From positions 1 to 64,000 of the forward strand of contig NZ_JACYHA010000020.1 of NCBI RefSeq assembly GCF_014837155.1: DNA of 64,000 nucleotides, given 5' to 3'. This DNA comes from Litchfieldia stipae. GTDB taxonomy: Bacteria > Bacillota > Bacilli > Bacillales > Bacillaceae_L. The translations under genes and the position numbers were made by a program. Shown here piece after piece: positions 56,344 through 64,000 of the stretch. Position 1 is the stretch's first letter. Every line of letters begins with the position of its first letter. The notes under the pieces are model-generated. The model searched no databases and was not told the DNA's origin. It saw only the letters and a program-made list of their open reading frames with translations.

Positions 56344-57803
56344 ATAGATCTACCTCTTATCCGTCTTTTGGCGAATTTAGTAAGATGTGCTGGATAAAGA
56401 ATCGATAATAGCAGCATGTATAGGCATGCACTACTACTAACCGAAATGATGAGTGGCCAATAAGCCGGATTCGGAATGACTGCTGCCATCATTTCTTTTA
56501 TGACATAAGCAAAGATGGCAATGACGACTGATAAAACAAATGGAACCACAATTGTTTTCAGATAACGAGACCACTCTAACTGAATTAGCCACGCTAAGAG
56601 CCATCTTCCAAAGATAAAGTTCAGGATTGAAACAATGACATACGTCCATGCAACTATTTCTAATTGGTTTGTTGTCACTGCAATTAATAACGAACCACCA
56701 TATAGAAGTAGAACAACGGCATCCCAATAGAAAGCAATATTTGCCTTACCCTTGGCTAGAATAATCGAGCCATTCGGATTCATTAACACTCTCAGAATTC
56801 CAACGATTGCCATGATTTGAAGAATTGGAACAGCTGCAGTCCACTTTTCTCCAAAGACAAAAAGAATAAATTCATCAGCAACAGCGATCAATCCAACAAG
56901 GAGCGGAAATGAAATGAAGCTTAAGATCTTTGTCATGTGTAAGAAACCCTCATTCAGCACACTATTGCTATGCTGGTTCTTTGCAAACACTGGAAATGCA
57001 ACTCTAGTTACAATTGGATTGATCTTCAAAACAGGTATCGTCACAATTTGATATGCTAAATGATATATCCCTAATGCCTCAGCCCCCATGAATCTTCCTA
57101 TTAAAATCAAATCAATATTTGCACCGATTCGATTCACTAATCTCGATAAGAGCTGATAAAAGCCAAATGAAAGAATGTCCTTGCATTCTGATAATTTAAA
57201 TACAAACGTTGGTCGCCACTTATGCTGATACACCACAAAATAGAGAATTCCTTTGCCTCCATAAAAGACCAGTTGAGAGATCACATAAGCATAAATGGGA
57301 CTAACAAAGCAAAACAAAATGACTAAAGAAATAAATGAAATCAATGTCACCGCTGTTTCAATCATGCCTAATACCTGAAATTGCAATTCCTTCTGCATCA
57401 TATATTGGAATTGCTGTCCGATTGGGGCAATGAGAAACATGAATGCCATAATTCGAATTAATTCGACCAATTCATCTTGCTGGAAGAAACCTGCAATAAT
57501 TGGACTTCCAACATATAAAAGAAGGAAAAGGACCATTCCAATCATCATGTTTAGCCAAAATAATGTTGAGAACATCGTTTTCGATATGTTCTCTTTTTGG
57601 ATGATGGCAGACCCTATTCCAAAATCAAGTAAGATTTGTGCAAAGATAATAATGGTTGTCATCATGCCAACTAGCCCAAATTCGGCAAGACTCATTTGTT
57701 TCCCGAGGTATGCAAATTGAACGATTTGAATGACCGTGATAATAACCGTTGAAATCCCGGTCCATTTCATTCCTTTTTGCATTTGGGCTTTAATTGCTGT
57801 CAT
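56340..57803 (-). CDS. tuaB: teichuronic acid repeat-unit flippase TuaB
   Basis: 487 residues with about twelve to fourteen transmembrane helices, MOP superfamily (FAYLGKQMSLAEFGLVGMM, LLSRLVNRIGANIDLILIG). Expected to flip the undecaprenyl-linked unit outward. I start at the ATG at 57803 after GGAAGGG; the open frame extends 12 codons further, overlapping tuaA, without a better ribosome site. B. subtilis TuaB has 483 residues. Confidence 0.92.
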   Translation of the reverse strand: MTAIKAQMQKGMKWTGISTVIITVIQIVQFAYLGKQMSLAEFGLVGMMTTIIIFAQILLDFGIGSAIIQKENISKTMFSTLFWLNMMIGMVLFLLLYVGSPIIAGFFQQDELVELIRIMAFMFLIAPIGQQFQYMMQKELQFQVLGMIETAVTLISFISLVILFCFVSPIYAYVISQLVFYGGKGILYFVVYQHKWRPTFVFKLSECKDILSFGFYQLLSRLVNRIGANIDLILIGRFMGAEALGIYHLAYQIVTIPVLKINPIVTRVAFPVFAKNQHSNSVLNEGFLHMTKILSFISFPLLVGLIAVADEFILFVFGEKWTAAVPILQIMAIVGILRVLMNPNGSIILAKGKANIAFYWDAVVLLLYGGSLLIAVTTNQLEIVAWTYVIVSILNFIFGRWLLAWLIQLEWSRYLKTIVVPFVLSVVIAIFAYVIKEMMAAVIPNPAYWPLIISVSSSACLYMLLLSILYPAHLTKFAKRRIRGRSI

Positions 57804-57822
57804 GAACTTCCCTTCCTTTTTA

Positions 57823-58482
57823 TCAACGCGCTCCTTCACCTGTTAAGACAACTTTGAAGGTCTTCACTAATATTTTTAACTCTAAAGAAAACGTCAGGTT
57901 CTTGATGTAGATGAGATCATAATGAAGCTTCTCTTTTGGCGAAATGTCATATCCTCCATTTACTTGAGCTAAGCCTGTCAGCCCTGGCTTAACGAGGAGA
58001 CGATCCTTAAACCCTTGTATTTCTTTATCAAATTTCTCAGTAAAAATCGGTCTCTCTGGTCTCGGACCAATGATCGACATATCCCCTTTTAACACTGAAA
58101 TTAGTTGTGGGAGTTCATCTATTCTTGTTTTTCTTATAAATGAACCCACCTTAGTTACTCTTATATCGTTGACTTCAGCCCATTTCGCACCATTTATCTC
58201 TGCGTCCTTTTTCATCGATCTTAGCTTGATAATATTAAAGCATTTTCCGTTTTTCCCAACTCGTTCTTGGATAAAAAACGGTGATCCTGGTGTTTCCAAG
58301 ATAATTGCAATCGCAAACACCATAACAATTGGAAACGCAAGAAGGATTCCAATAACCGATAGCACAATATCAATTACTCTTTTTAACAATAGATAGTGCT
58401 TTGCTCGTTTTGATAATGCGAGATTGGAAGCTTGAACCAACGAATAATCCTGGTAGAATTGATAGCTTTTTTCAGTACTCAA
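57823..58482 (-). CDS. tuaA: undecaprenyl-phosphate sugar-1-phosphate transferase TuaA
   Basis: 219 residues, a WbaP/PglC-type initiating transferase: one membrane helix (about 35-60), then ERVGKNGKCFNIIKLRSM, RKTRIDELPQL and the conserved PGLTGLAQVNG. It starts repeat-unit assembly on the lipid carrier. The start is TTG after GAGGTGGT. First gene of the operon, behind a PhoP-box array. Confidence 0.93.
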   Translation of the reverse strand: MSTEKSYQFYQDYSLVQASNLALSKRAKHYLLLKRVIDIVLSVIGILLAFPIVMVFAIAIILETPGSPFFIQERVGKNGKCFNIIKLRSMKKDAEINGAKWAEVNDIRVTKVGSFIRKTRIDELPQLISVLKGDMSIIGPRPERPIFTEKFDKEIQGFKDRLLVKPGLTGLAQVNGGYDISPKEKLHYDLIYIKNLTFSLELKILVKTFKVVLTGEGAR

Positions 58483-58537
58483 ACACTTACCACCTCACAG
58501 CTTCGTATTCATCTGGATTTGTTTCTGCTAACTAGGA

Positions 58538-58543
58538 TTATAT
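58538..58543 (-). promoter_or_regulatory. candidate -10 of tuaA
   Basis: TATAAT on the minus strand, without a good -35, as usual for PhoP-activated promoters. A CATATT at 58550-58555 is an alternative that would put the PhoP boxes nearer to the start. Confidence 0.5.
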
Positions 58544-58573
58544 TGTGTGAATATGAAGCTTAAATTGAGGGTT

Positions 58574-58630
58574 TATAAATAATTGATAAAGAATTATGAA
58601 TATTTTTAACGAGGTGTAAAGATGTGTAAA
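58574..58630 (-). promoter_or_regulatory. PhoP-box array upstream of tuaA
   Basis: On the minus strand six TTTACA-like hexamers follow one another with starts 9-11 bp apart: TTTACA, TTTACA, TTAAAA, TTCATA, TTATCA and TTTATA. This matches the tandem TTAACA-like direct repeats bound by PhoP~P. The tua operon of B. subtilis is induced by phosphate starvation through PhoPR, when teichuronic replaces teichoic acid. Confidence 0.75.
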
Positions 58631-58644
58631 TTTTTTTACAATAA

Positions 58645-58687
58645 AAAAACTGATTGAAAAGGGCATATCCCTCTCCAACCAGTTTTT
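58645..58687 (-). terminator. terminator of xpaC-yaaN
   Basis: AAAACTG-x-TTG and CAA-x-CAGTTTT with the inner stem GGG-CCC, followed on the minus strand by TTTTTTT. It separates yaaN from the tua promoter. Confidence 0.85.
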
Positions 58688-58710
58688 ATTGGTACATTTG
58701 TCCGTATTAT

Positions 58711-59865
58711 TTAGCCTTTTATTTGTAATAATTTCTGCCTTAAATCCGATTCCATCGTTGCTAGCTCATGCTCAGCATTTCTACGCTTATTGCGTCCCTC
58801 TTCTTGGATTCTGAGTGTTTCTTCCAACGTTGAAATAATATTTTCCTTTGTTTTCTTTAGCGTTTCGATATCAATGATCCCACGTTCATTTTCTTTCGCA
58901 ATTTCAACAGTATTTGACTTTAACATCTCTGCGTTCTTTAATAATAAATCATTCGTTGTTTTTGAAACCAGCTTTTGCGCTTCTACTGCATCTCTCTGAC
59001 GAATTAAGGTCAATGCTATTCCAATTTGATTCTTCCATAGTGGAATGGCTGTCATAATCGATGATTGAATTTTTTCGACTAGTGCTTGGTTCGTGTTCTG
59101 AATTAACCTAATTTGTGGAGCACTTTGAATTGTCATTTCTCGACTAAGCTTCAAATCATGCACTCGTTTATCTAATCGATCAGCAAATTGCATCATGTCA
59201 TTGACTTCTTGGAACTTCATTTGGTCATTTGAAAGCTCTGCTTCCTTCTTTAATGCTGGGATGACATCATTCATTAACTCCTCATATTTCAACTCACCAG
59301 CAGCAATATAGACATTCAAGGCATCAAAGTATTCCTTATTATTCTCAAACAGCTTTTCTAGCATCATAATATCTGACAAGAGAAGATTCTTACTTCGATC
59401 CAGTTTTACACTAATACGGTCAATTTGTGCACCTGTCTTCTGGTATTTAGACATAACCTCTTGTAATGACCCAGATACTTTTCCAAACATCCGCCCAAGC
59501 ATCGTCTTTTTCTCGGGCTTTAATTCATCTGGATTCACTTCATTAAACTGCTTCATCAGCTCATGGATGATTTCACCGACTTCACCAATGTCTTTTTTCT
59601 GTACATGCTCAATCATATTATTAGAGAATGTCATAAGCTTTGACTGCGCTTGTGTTCCATAGCTAATCATCGCTTGATGGTTTTTAGGATCAATTTGCTT
59701 AGCGAGCTGATATGCCTTTTCTCTGTTCTCTGGAGGTATCACATCAATAAGTTTATTTGACTTTTTTTCTTCTAAAGAATGGCTTGTTTCCTCTAATTGA
59801 TCATTAAATGGGTTTGAGAGAAGATCGTCCATTAAATGATCTTTTGATGAATTGTATTGACTCAT
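58711..59865 (-). CDS. yaaN: TelA/toxic anion resistance family protein
   Basis: 384 residues, almost entirely helical and coiled coil, of the TelA family (tellurite resistance region proteins). The typical segment IGIALTLIRQRDAVEAQKLV lies in the C-terminal half. Length and its pairing with xpaC match B. subtilis YaaN (386). Linked to resistance to toxic anions and some antibiotics; mechanism unknown. Its ATG overlaps xpaC by 4 bases. Confidence 0.9.
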   Translation of the reverse strand: MSQYNSSKDHLMDDLLSNPFNDQLEETSHSLEEKKSNKLIDVIPPENREKAYQLAKQIDPKNHQAMISYGTQAQSKLMTFSNNMIEHVQKKDIGEVGEIIHELMKQFNEVNPDELKPEKKTMLGRMFGKVSGSLQEVMSKYQKTGAQIDRISVKLDRSKNLLLSDIMMLEKLFENNKEYFDALNVYIAAGELKYEELMNDVIPALKKEAELSNDQMKFQEVNDMMQFADRLDKRVHDLKLSREMTIQSAPQIRLIQNTNQALVEKIQSSIMTAIPLWKNQIGIALTLIRQRDAVEAQKLVSKTTNDLLLKNAEMLKSNTVEIAKENERGIIDIETLKKTKENIISTLEETLRIQEEGRNKRRNAEHELATMESDLRQKLLQIKG

Positions 59866-60518
59866 TTTAACTTCCTACTTTCATCAATTATTTTTGAATC
59901 TTTATTTTTCTTTAATGTATGCTTTGCAACATCTAATTCAAAATGAAGCTGATCAATATCATTTGAAATAAGGTAATATAAGTCCTGTTCAACTGTCTCG
60001 GTTATGCTTTCTAATGTTCTTCTTGTCTCCGATAAAGCTTGGTCTAGTTCATTATTTCTTTTGGGTTGCGAGGATAAGAACACATACTTTTCAGCAAGCT
60101 CGACAGCTGAATCTAAATGAGAAAAGAAAAATTTCTCTGCCCTATAAAATCTTTTTGGTTCCTTTTTCGTAATAGAATAGATTTTGCGAGTCATTCTTAC
60201 AAGATCTAATCGTTGTTTCCATGATGGAATATGTCTAATTGAGATTAATGCTTTATTAAGCCGATAAATTTTTCGCTTCGCTTCTTTTAAGTTTCCTTTT
60301 ATATAGCGATATTCTTTACGAGATATCCCCTGCTTATTAAAGAAACGAGCTTGTATAATTGCAGATGTAACACCATAAAAGGCAACGCCTCCTAGAAGAG
60401 ACCATCCAGTAGCAATCCAATATGCTTGGTCCAAACCAATATAACTAATTAACCATGTGATAACTGTTGTATTTACTGTAAATATCACTTGCAAAAAAGA
60501 TGTGATAAATCGATTCAT
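59862..60518 (-). CDS. xpaC: XpaC family protein
   Basis: 218 residues: two adjacent N-terminal membrane helices (about 8-26 and 35-55) and a basic helical domain. The family was named for stimulating 5-bromo-4-chloroindolyl phosphate hydrolysis in B. subtilis. It forms an operon with yaaN, as in B. subtilis. GGGGAGA precedes the ATG. Confidence 0.9.
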   Translation of the reverse strand: MNRFITSFLQVIFTVNTTVITWLISYIGLDQAYWIATGWSLLGGVAFYGVTSAIIQARFFNKQGISRKEYRYIKGNLKEAKRKIYRLNKALISIRHIPSWKQRLDLVRMTRKIYSITKKEPKRFYRAEKFFFSHLDSAVELAEKYVFLSSQPKRNNELDQALSETRRTLESITETVEQDLYYLISNDIDQLHFELDVAKHTLKKNKDSKIIDESRKLK

Positions 60519-60713
60519 ATGAATCTCCCCTGACTTTAATACTTATATCTCTTTACGAATAAATAATGGCGATGGTTTCAATAACATAAAAGGTAATTTT
60601 ATACTATTTAAAGATATACTAAATATCTATTCACTTCAATAGACCTTAAATCTAACACATTCTAAGACTTAAGGCGTATTTTATTCGTTACATATTTATG
60701 ACATGAAAGCCGT

Positions 60714-60740
60714 GCTCCAAACTCATACTAAGTGTTGGAG
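60714..60740 (+). promoter_or_regulatory. hairpin covering the ribosome site of the VanW gene
   Basis: CTCCAA (60714-60719) can pair with TTGGAG (60735-60740), which contains the ribosome-binding GGAG. The stem has only six pairs with a 15-nt loop, so an effect on translation is possible but unproven. Confidence 0.3.
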
Positions 60741-60752
60741 GCGATGCTAAAT

Positions 60753-61604
60753 ATGAAACTTTTTATGATGAGTCTTTTATTGATGATTTTACCACTCCCT
60801 AATGAGAGCAATGATTTAATCCTTACACACAAAGGAGAACAAATCGCTACCGTTAATAGAGATGCATTTACATCTCCCTTGATTGACACTCCATTAATTG
60901 ATGAAAATATGTTAAATGAATTTATAGACAAAATAAATAAGCAAGTAGCAAAAAAACCGATTAATGCCATGATAGCCGATTCTGGAGAAATCATTCCTGG
61001 CAAATCAGGCTATGAGTTAGATCGAGAAGCTTTTACAAAATCATTTTTGACTTACTTTTTCAAAAACGGTTCACTAATCGTTGAGATTCCTATAAAAACC
61101 GTTCATCCAAGAGTAGATAGTGAACTACTTGCTGACATTCGCGTGAAGCATATTGGAAGCTATGCTACCTTCTATAATTATAATAACACTGAACGTTCTC
61201 ATAATATTATGCTTTCTGCAGAAGCGATTGATAATCATGTTGTATTCCAAGGGGAGGTCTTTTCATTTAATAAAGTAGTAGGGAAACGAACGGTAGAGAA
61301 AGGCTATTTACCTGCTCCTATAATTATTCGAGGAGAGTTATATGAAGGAGTTTGTGGAGGAATTTGTCAGGTTTCTTCTACTTTATTTAATGCTGTTGAT
61401 CGTGCCAGATTACAAATTGTTCAAAGATACTCACATAGCAGAAGAGTTCCATATGTTCCGCCAGGAAGAGATGCCACTGTTAGCTGGTACGGACCTGACT
61501 TCATCTTCAAGAACGTACATAATCAGCCAATACTAATACGAGCAAAGGCTGGGCATGGGGTGGTGTATGTAAATATATATTCGTCTGAAGCAATTAATTT
61601 CTAG
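60753..61604 (+). CDS. VanW family protein
   Basis: 283 residues. A short hydrophobic N-terminus (LFMMSLLLMILPLP) suggests export or anchoring. The C-terminal half is the VanW domain: FSFNKVVGKRTVEKGYLPAP, YEGVCGGICQVSSTLFNA with two cysteines, and HSRRVPYVPPGRDATVSW. The N-terminal part resembles the putative peptidoglycan-binding domain common in such proteins. VanW accompanies vancomycin resistance genes in enterococci but has no proven role. I start at the ATG at 60753, 11 nt after GGAGG. Confidence 0.85.
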   Translation: MKLFMMSLLLMILPLPNESNDLILTHKGEQIATVNRDAFTSPLIDTPLIDENMLNEFIDKINKQVAKKPINAMIADSGEIIPGKSGYELDREAFTKSFLTYFFKNGSLIVEIPIKTVHPRVDSELLADIRVKHIGSYATFYNYNNTERSHNIMLSAEAIDNHVVFQGEVFSFNKVVGKRTVEKGYLPAPIIIRGELYEGVCGGICQVSSTLFNAVDRARLQIVQRYSHSRRVPYVPPGRDATVSWYGPDFIFKNVHNQPILIRAKAGHGVVYVNIYSSEAINF

Positions 61605-61620
61605 TGGTGCCAGGCACCAC
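61604..61620. repeat. GTGGTGCC-A-GGCACCAC palindrome
   Basis: The 17-base core is identical to that in the terminator at 29141-29169, but here it lacks the A and T flanks. It lies between convergent genes, overlapping the VanW stop, and may form a weak terminator in either direction. Confidence 0.6.
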
Positions 61621-61637
61621 CAGAAATCTATGGACTT

Positions 61638-62819
61638 TTAATCCAAAGCTTGCTTCAAGTCTTCCCAAAGGTCCTCCCATGCTTCTAGACCTACTGACAA
61701 ACGTAAAAGTTCATTTGAAATACCCATTTCCTGTCTTACATCTTCTGGGATAACTGCATGTGTCATTGAAGCGGGATGCTGAATGAGTGTTTCTGCATCA
61801 CCTAGGCTGACAGCAATAGGGATCAACTTTAACTTATTGACTACCTTAGCAGCATCTTCATAGGTGCCCTCAATTTCAAATGACAGAAGGGCTCCGCCTT
61901 TTTTCATTTGTTTCTTCATGATCTCGTAATCCGGATGATCCTTGTCACCAGGATAATACACTGCTCTAATCTTAGGATGACTTTTCAATTTAGTAACAAG
62001 CTTCTTCGCATTTTCACAATGTCGATCCATTCTCACTGCTAAAGTTTTAATTCCTCTTAGTAACAACCAGGCATCAAATGGAGAAATAATACCACCGACA
62101 TCCTTTTGGACGGTCTTCTTCAAATTAGTGATGACTTTTTGTTGACCAACAAGAATACCTGCCACCACGTCACCATGACCTCCAATATATTTGGTCGCAC
62201 TGTGAATGACAAGGTCACAGCCAAGCGTGATCGGTTTCTGTAGATACGGTGTAGAGAATGTATTATCAACAATCACCATGATCTCTTTTCTTTTTGCTAC
62301 TCTTACTATCTGTGCTAAATCTATTACTTTCATTGTTGGATTTATGGGTGTTTCTATATAAATGATTTTCGTGTTTGCTTGGATTCCCTGTAGAATTTCT
62401 TCCTCAGAAGCTAAATCAGAAAAGTGATGGTCAATATGATATTTATCCTTCATCATTTGTAATAAGCCAAATGTACATCCATAAATCCCCCTAGAGCATA
62501 ATATATGATCGTTTGCTTTTGTTAAACCGATTAATGCTGCTGACACTGCTGCCATACCTGAACCAAATGCAAGTGCTGCTTCTCCTTCTTCTAGCTGAGC
62601 CAAACGTTCTTCTAATCCAGACACTGTTGGGTTGGATAGTCTTGAATAAATGTAGCCATCCTCATCACCAGCAAAGCGCTTCGCTCCCTGCTCAAGTGTT
62701 GAAAAAGTAAACGTCGATGTTTGATAGATTGGTGACGTTAAGCTATCCTGATGATTCTTTGGCTCATAGCCTGCGTGAATGGCCTTTGTTTCAAATTGAT
62801 ATTCGATATCTTTTCCCAT
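61638..62819 (-). CDS. methionine gamma-lyase
   Basis: 393 residues, trans-sulfuration family pyridoxal-phosphate enzyme with cofactor Lys210 in VIHSATKYIGGHGD. Cys115 in IYGCTFGLL corresponds to Cys116 of Pseudomonas methionine gamma-lyase, a residue specific for that activity; HPASMTHAVI and SVGLEAWEDL complete the pattern. It would split methionine into methanethiol, ammonia and 2-oxobutanoate. Cystathionine gamma-synthase or lyase activity is a possible alternative. The start is the ATG at 62819 after GGAGGAGT; the frame extends 27 codons upstream without support. Confidence 0.88.
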   Translation of the reverse strand: MGKDIEYQFETKAIHAGYEPKNHQDSLTSPIYQTSTFTFSTLEQGAKRFAGDEDGYIYSRLSNPTVSGLEERLAQLEEGEAALAFGSGMAAVSAALIGLTKANDHILCSRGIYGCTFGLLQMMKDKYHIDHHFSDLASEEEILQGIQANTKIIYIETPINPTMKVIDLAQIVRVAKRKEIMVIVDNTFSTPYLQKPITLGCDLVIHSATKYIGGHGDVVAGILVGQQKVITNLKKTVQKDVGGIISPFDAWLLLRGIKTLAVRMDRHCENAKKLVTKLKSHPKIRAVYYPGDKDHPDYEIMKKQMKKGGALLSFEIEGTYEDAAKVVNKLKLIPIAVSLGDAETLIQHPASMTHAVIPEDVRQEMGISNELLRLSVGLEAWEDLWEDLKQALD

Positions 62820-63063
62820 TTTACTCCTCCTTGGACACGTATTAATAAATGTAAATGCAACTCTACAATTGTGAGCGTTTTCTTTTGTCTTATCGTACAT
62901 TTTTGGTTATTTCTATATTGTATTGAGCCATTAAGAAATGTGCGCCAAAAATATCCCTATAACAAATTCACCATTATTTCTCAATTCCAAAAAGAGATAG
63001 ACTATAATAAAAATAAGAAGTTCCTCATGAAGATTGCGGACTATTTATACGGAGGTGTTTATA

Positions 63064-63585
63064 TTGGAAGAAATGAATGAGCCCATATTATACTGGTCCT
63101 TGATCAGGTATCAGAAATGGAGCATACATATTGCAGCTACGTCGAAGGGGCTATGCTTTGTCGGATCCATTGACAAAACCTATCAAGAATTAGAGGACTG
63201 GGTGAGTAAATATTTCTCAAAAACAACCCTTAAGCAAAATGATGATAAGCTCGAACCATTTAAGCTTGAAATCCTTGAGTTTTTTCAAGGGAAAAGAAAG
63301 AGCTTTTCCTTCCCTTTTGACCTATATGGTACACCATTTCAGCTAGCAGTATGGGATGCATTGAAAGCTATTCCATATGGAAAAACAACAACATACTCTG
63401 AGATTGCAGAAGCGATAGATAAACCAAAGGCTGTTCGTGCAGTTGGTACTGCCATAGGGGCAAACCCTCTCCTTATTTCCATTCCGTGTCATCGGGTGCT
63501 TGGTAAAGACGGCTCCCTCACAGGATATCGCGGTGGGTTAACGATGAAGAAGCAGCTACTTCAGATTGAGCAGCAGCTTGAATAA
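63064..63585 (+). CDS. ogt: methylated-DNA--protein-cysteine methyltransferase
   Basis: 173 residues. Repairs O6-alkylguanine by transferring the alkyl group to the cysteine in SIPCHRVLGKDGSLTGYRGG. The helix-turn-helix YGKTTTYSEIAEAIDKPKAVRAVG inserts into DNA. The TTG at 63064 is chosen because GGAGGTG lies 6 nt upstream; the ATG at 63073 would be too far from it. The gene ends one base before the left target duplication of a MITE. Confidence 0.92.
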   Translation: MEEMNEPILYWSLIRYQKWSIHIAATSKGLCFVGSIDKTYQELEDWVSKYFSKTTLKQNDDKLEPFKLEILEFFQGKRKSFSFPFDLYGTPFQLAVWDALKAIPYGKTTTYSEIAEAIDKPKAVRAVGTAIGANPLLISIPCHRVLGKDGSLTGYRGGLTMKKQLLQIEQQLE

Positions 63586-63594
63586 AAAAAGGAA

Positions 63595-63760
63595 GGCTGC
63601 TTTCTCAAAGTTTGTTGTTGTTTTGAGATGAACTATTGAGAATGAGATTTCTAGCAGCCTGAATACACTCAAGACTCCCGTGGGATGCGTGTGTCCCCAC
63701 AGGACGCGGAGTGTATTCAGGCTGCGGGTATTAAAAGCAACAATCTATACGAAAACAGCC
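63595..63760 (+). mobile_element. 166-bp MITE carrying palindromic repeat copy 5
   Basis: Ends GGCTGCTTTC and GAAAACAGCC (9 of 10 inverted matches) and a perfect 8-bp duplication AAAAGGAA (63587-63594 and 63761-63768). The core 63651-63728 is the short GC-rich repeat (CTAGCAGCCTGAATACAC to GTGTATTCAGGCTGCGGG). It is homologous over its whole length to 44702-44865. It sits between convergent ogt and a GGDEF gene. Confidence 0.9.
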
Positions 63761-63764
63761 AAAA

Positions 63765-63814
63765 GGAAAGAAGGATGTGAGACCTCTACAGGTACATCTT
63801 ACATCCTTCTTTCC
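63765..63814 (-). terminator. terminator hairpin of the GGDEF gene, U-tract split by the MITE
   Basis: GGAAAGAAGGATGTGAGA pairs with TCTTACATCCTTCTTTCC (one mismatch). On the minus strand only TTTT follows before the MITE begins. Without the insertion, the duplication would join to TTTATT and give TTTTTTTATT. Confidence 0.8.
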
Positions 63815-63823
63815 CTTTTCCAT

Positions 63824-64000
63824 TTATGTCGTTTGATATTCAGCAACTTGATTTCTACCTAATGTTTTGGCTTTGTACAGGGCTTGATCAGCCGCCTCCA
63901 TGAGTGGTTGAAGCTCGTCCATATTGCTAATTGTATTTGTTGCAAAGCCAAGACTTATGGTTACATACTCTGACACTGACGAATATTCATGAATGATTTT
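63824..64000 (-). CDS. GGDEF domain protein, C-terminal end (partial)
   Basis: The last 58 codons of a minus-strand gene running off the window. The end of a GGDEF domain is clear: VTISLGFAT, then ADQALYKAKTLGRNQV before the C-terminus EYQTT. The GGDEF motif itself and any sensor domain are outside the window, so activity cannot be judged. Confidence 0.88.
   Translation of the reverse strand, partial: KIIHEYSSVSEYVTISLGFATNTISNMDELQPLMEAADQALYKAKTLGRNQVAEYQTT

Noticed and set aside
61604-61620. Palindrome as the efficient terminator of the methionine gamma-lyase gene
   Set aside because: No T run on either strand; listed only as a repeat.

Overview
The window is low-GC chromosomal DNA of a Bacillaceae bacterium. 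Many loci match Bacillus subtilis gene for gene: tre (trehalose), hut (histidine), mreBH, yfmM and yfmL, yfiBC, lia (envelope stress), yclMNOPQ (aspartokinase plus petrobactin uptake), tua (teichuronic acid) and xpaC-yaaN. It is not B. subtilis itself, because gene order between these blocks and several genes differ; the genus cannot be fixed from the sequence alone. Most genes lie on the minus strand. There is no rRNA, tRNA, CRISPR array, prophage or transposase gene.

Layout. 1-3.2 kb: adhE with Rex-type operators and a small unknown gene. 3.3-7.4 kb: treP-treA-treR with two TreR operators. 7.4-9.3 kb: a DUF1992 gene and an AT-rich pair of unknown genes, one of them secreted. 9.3-15 kb: hutH-U-I-G behind a leader terminator with UAG-N4-UAG motifs (HutP-like antitermination). 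15.1-18.3 kb: a small membrane protein, mreBH, a nested repeat and MITE, and threonine dehydratase. 18.4-23.4 kb: TerC protein, orphan sensor kinase, two tandem DUF2294 genes and a SpoVB-like flippase. 23.8-29 kb: yfmM, a fatty acid desaturase, a SirB/CbiX-like protein lacking its usual histidines, and yfmL. 29.2-32.7 kb: heterodimeric ABC exporter. 33-36.6 kb: liaI-H-F-S-R. 36.7-37.9 kb: D-amino-acid aldolase/dehydratase-like enzyme. 38-43.5 kb: petrobactin-type siderophore importer (two Fur boxes and a candidate plus-strand small RNA) and aspartokinase. 43.7-47 kb: 2-hydroxyacid dehydrogenase, formate/nitrite channel, small HTH protein and acetyltransferase. 47-48.8 kb: GGDEF gene under a c-di-GMP-I riboswitch, a 34-residue membrane peptide gene and a lipoprotein. 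48.8-58.5 kb: tuaA-B-C-D-(epimerase)-E-F-G-H with a PhoP-box array. 58.7-64 kb: yaaN/xpaC, VanW-family protein, methionine gamma-lyase, ogt and the end of another GGDEF gene.

The most unusual material is between genes. Five copies of a GC-rich palindromic repeat (outer arms GCAGnCTGAATACAC) lie in gene-poor gaps, four of them beside or downstream of intrinsic terminators. Two copies sit inside a 164-166 bp MITE-like element with GGCTGtTTTC ends and perfect 8-bp target duplications; both insertions are at convergent gene ends, and one splits the U-tract of a terminator. A third copy is itself interrupted by a different 158 bp MITE with 18-bp inverted ends and its own 8-bp duplication. Other points are three copies of a 20-bp TetR-operator-like palindrome without a visible regulator, a possible free-standing small RNA inside the siderophore operon, and an extra sugar epimerase inside the tua operon.
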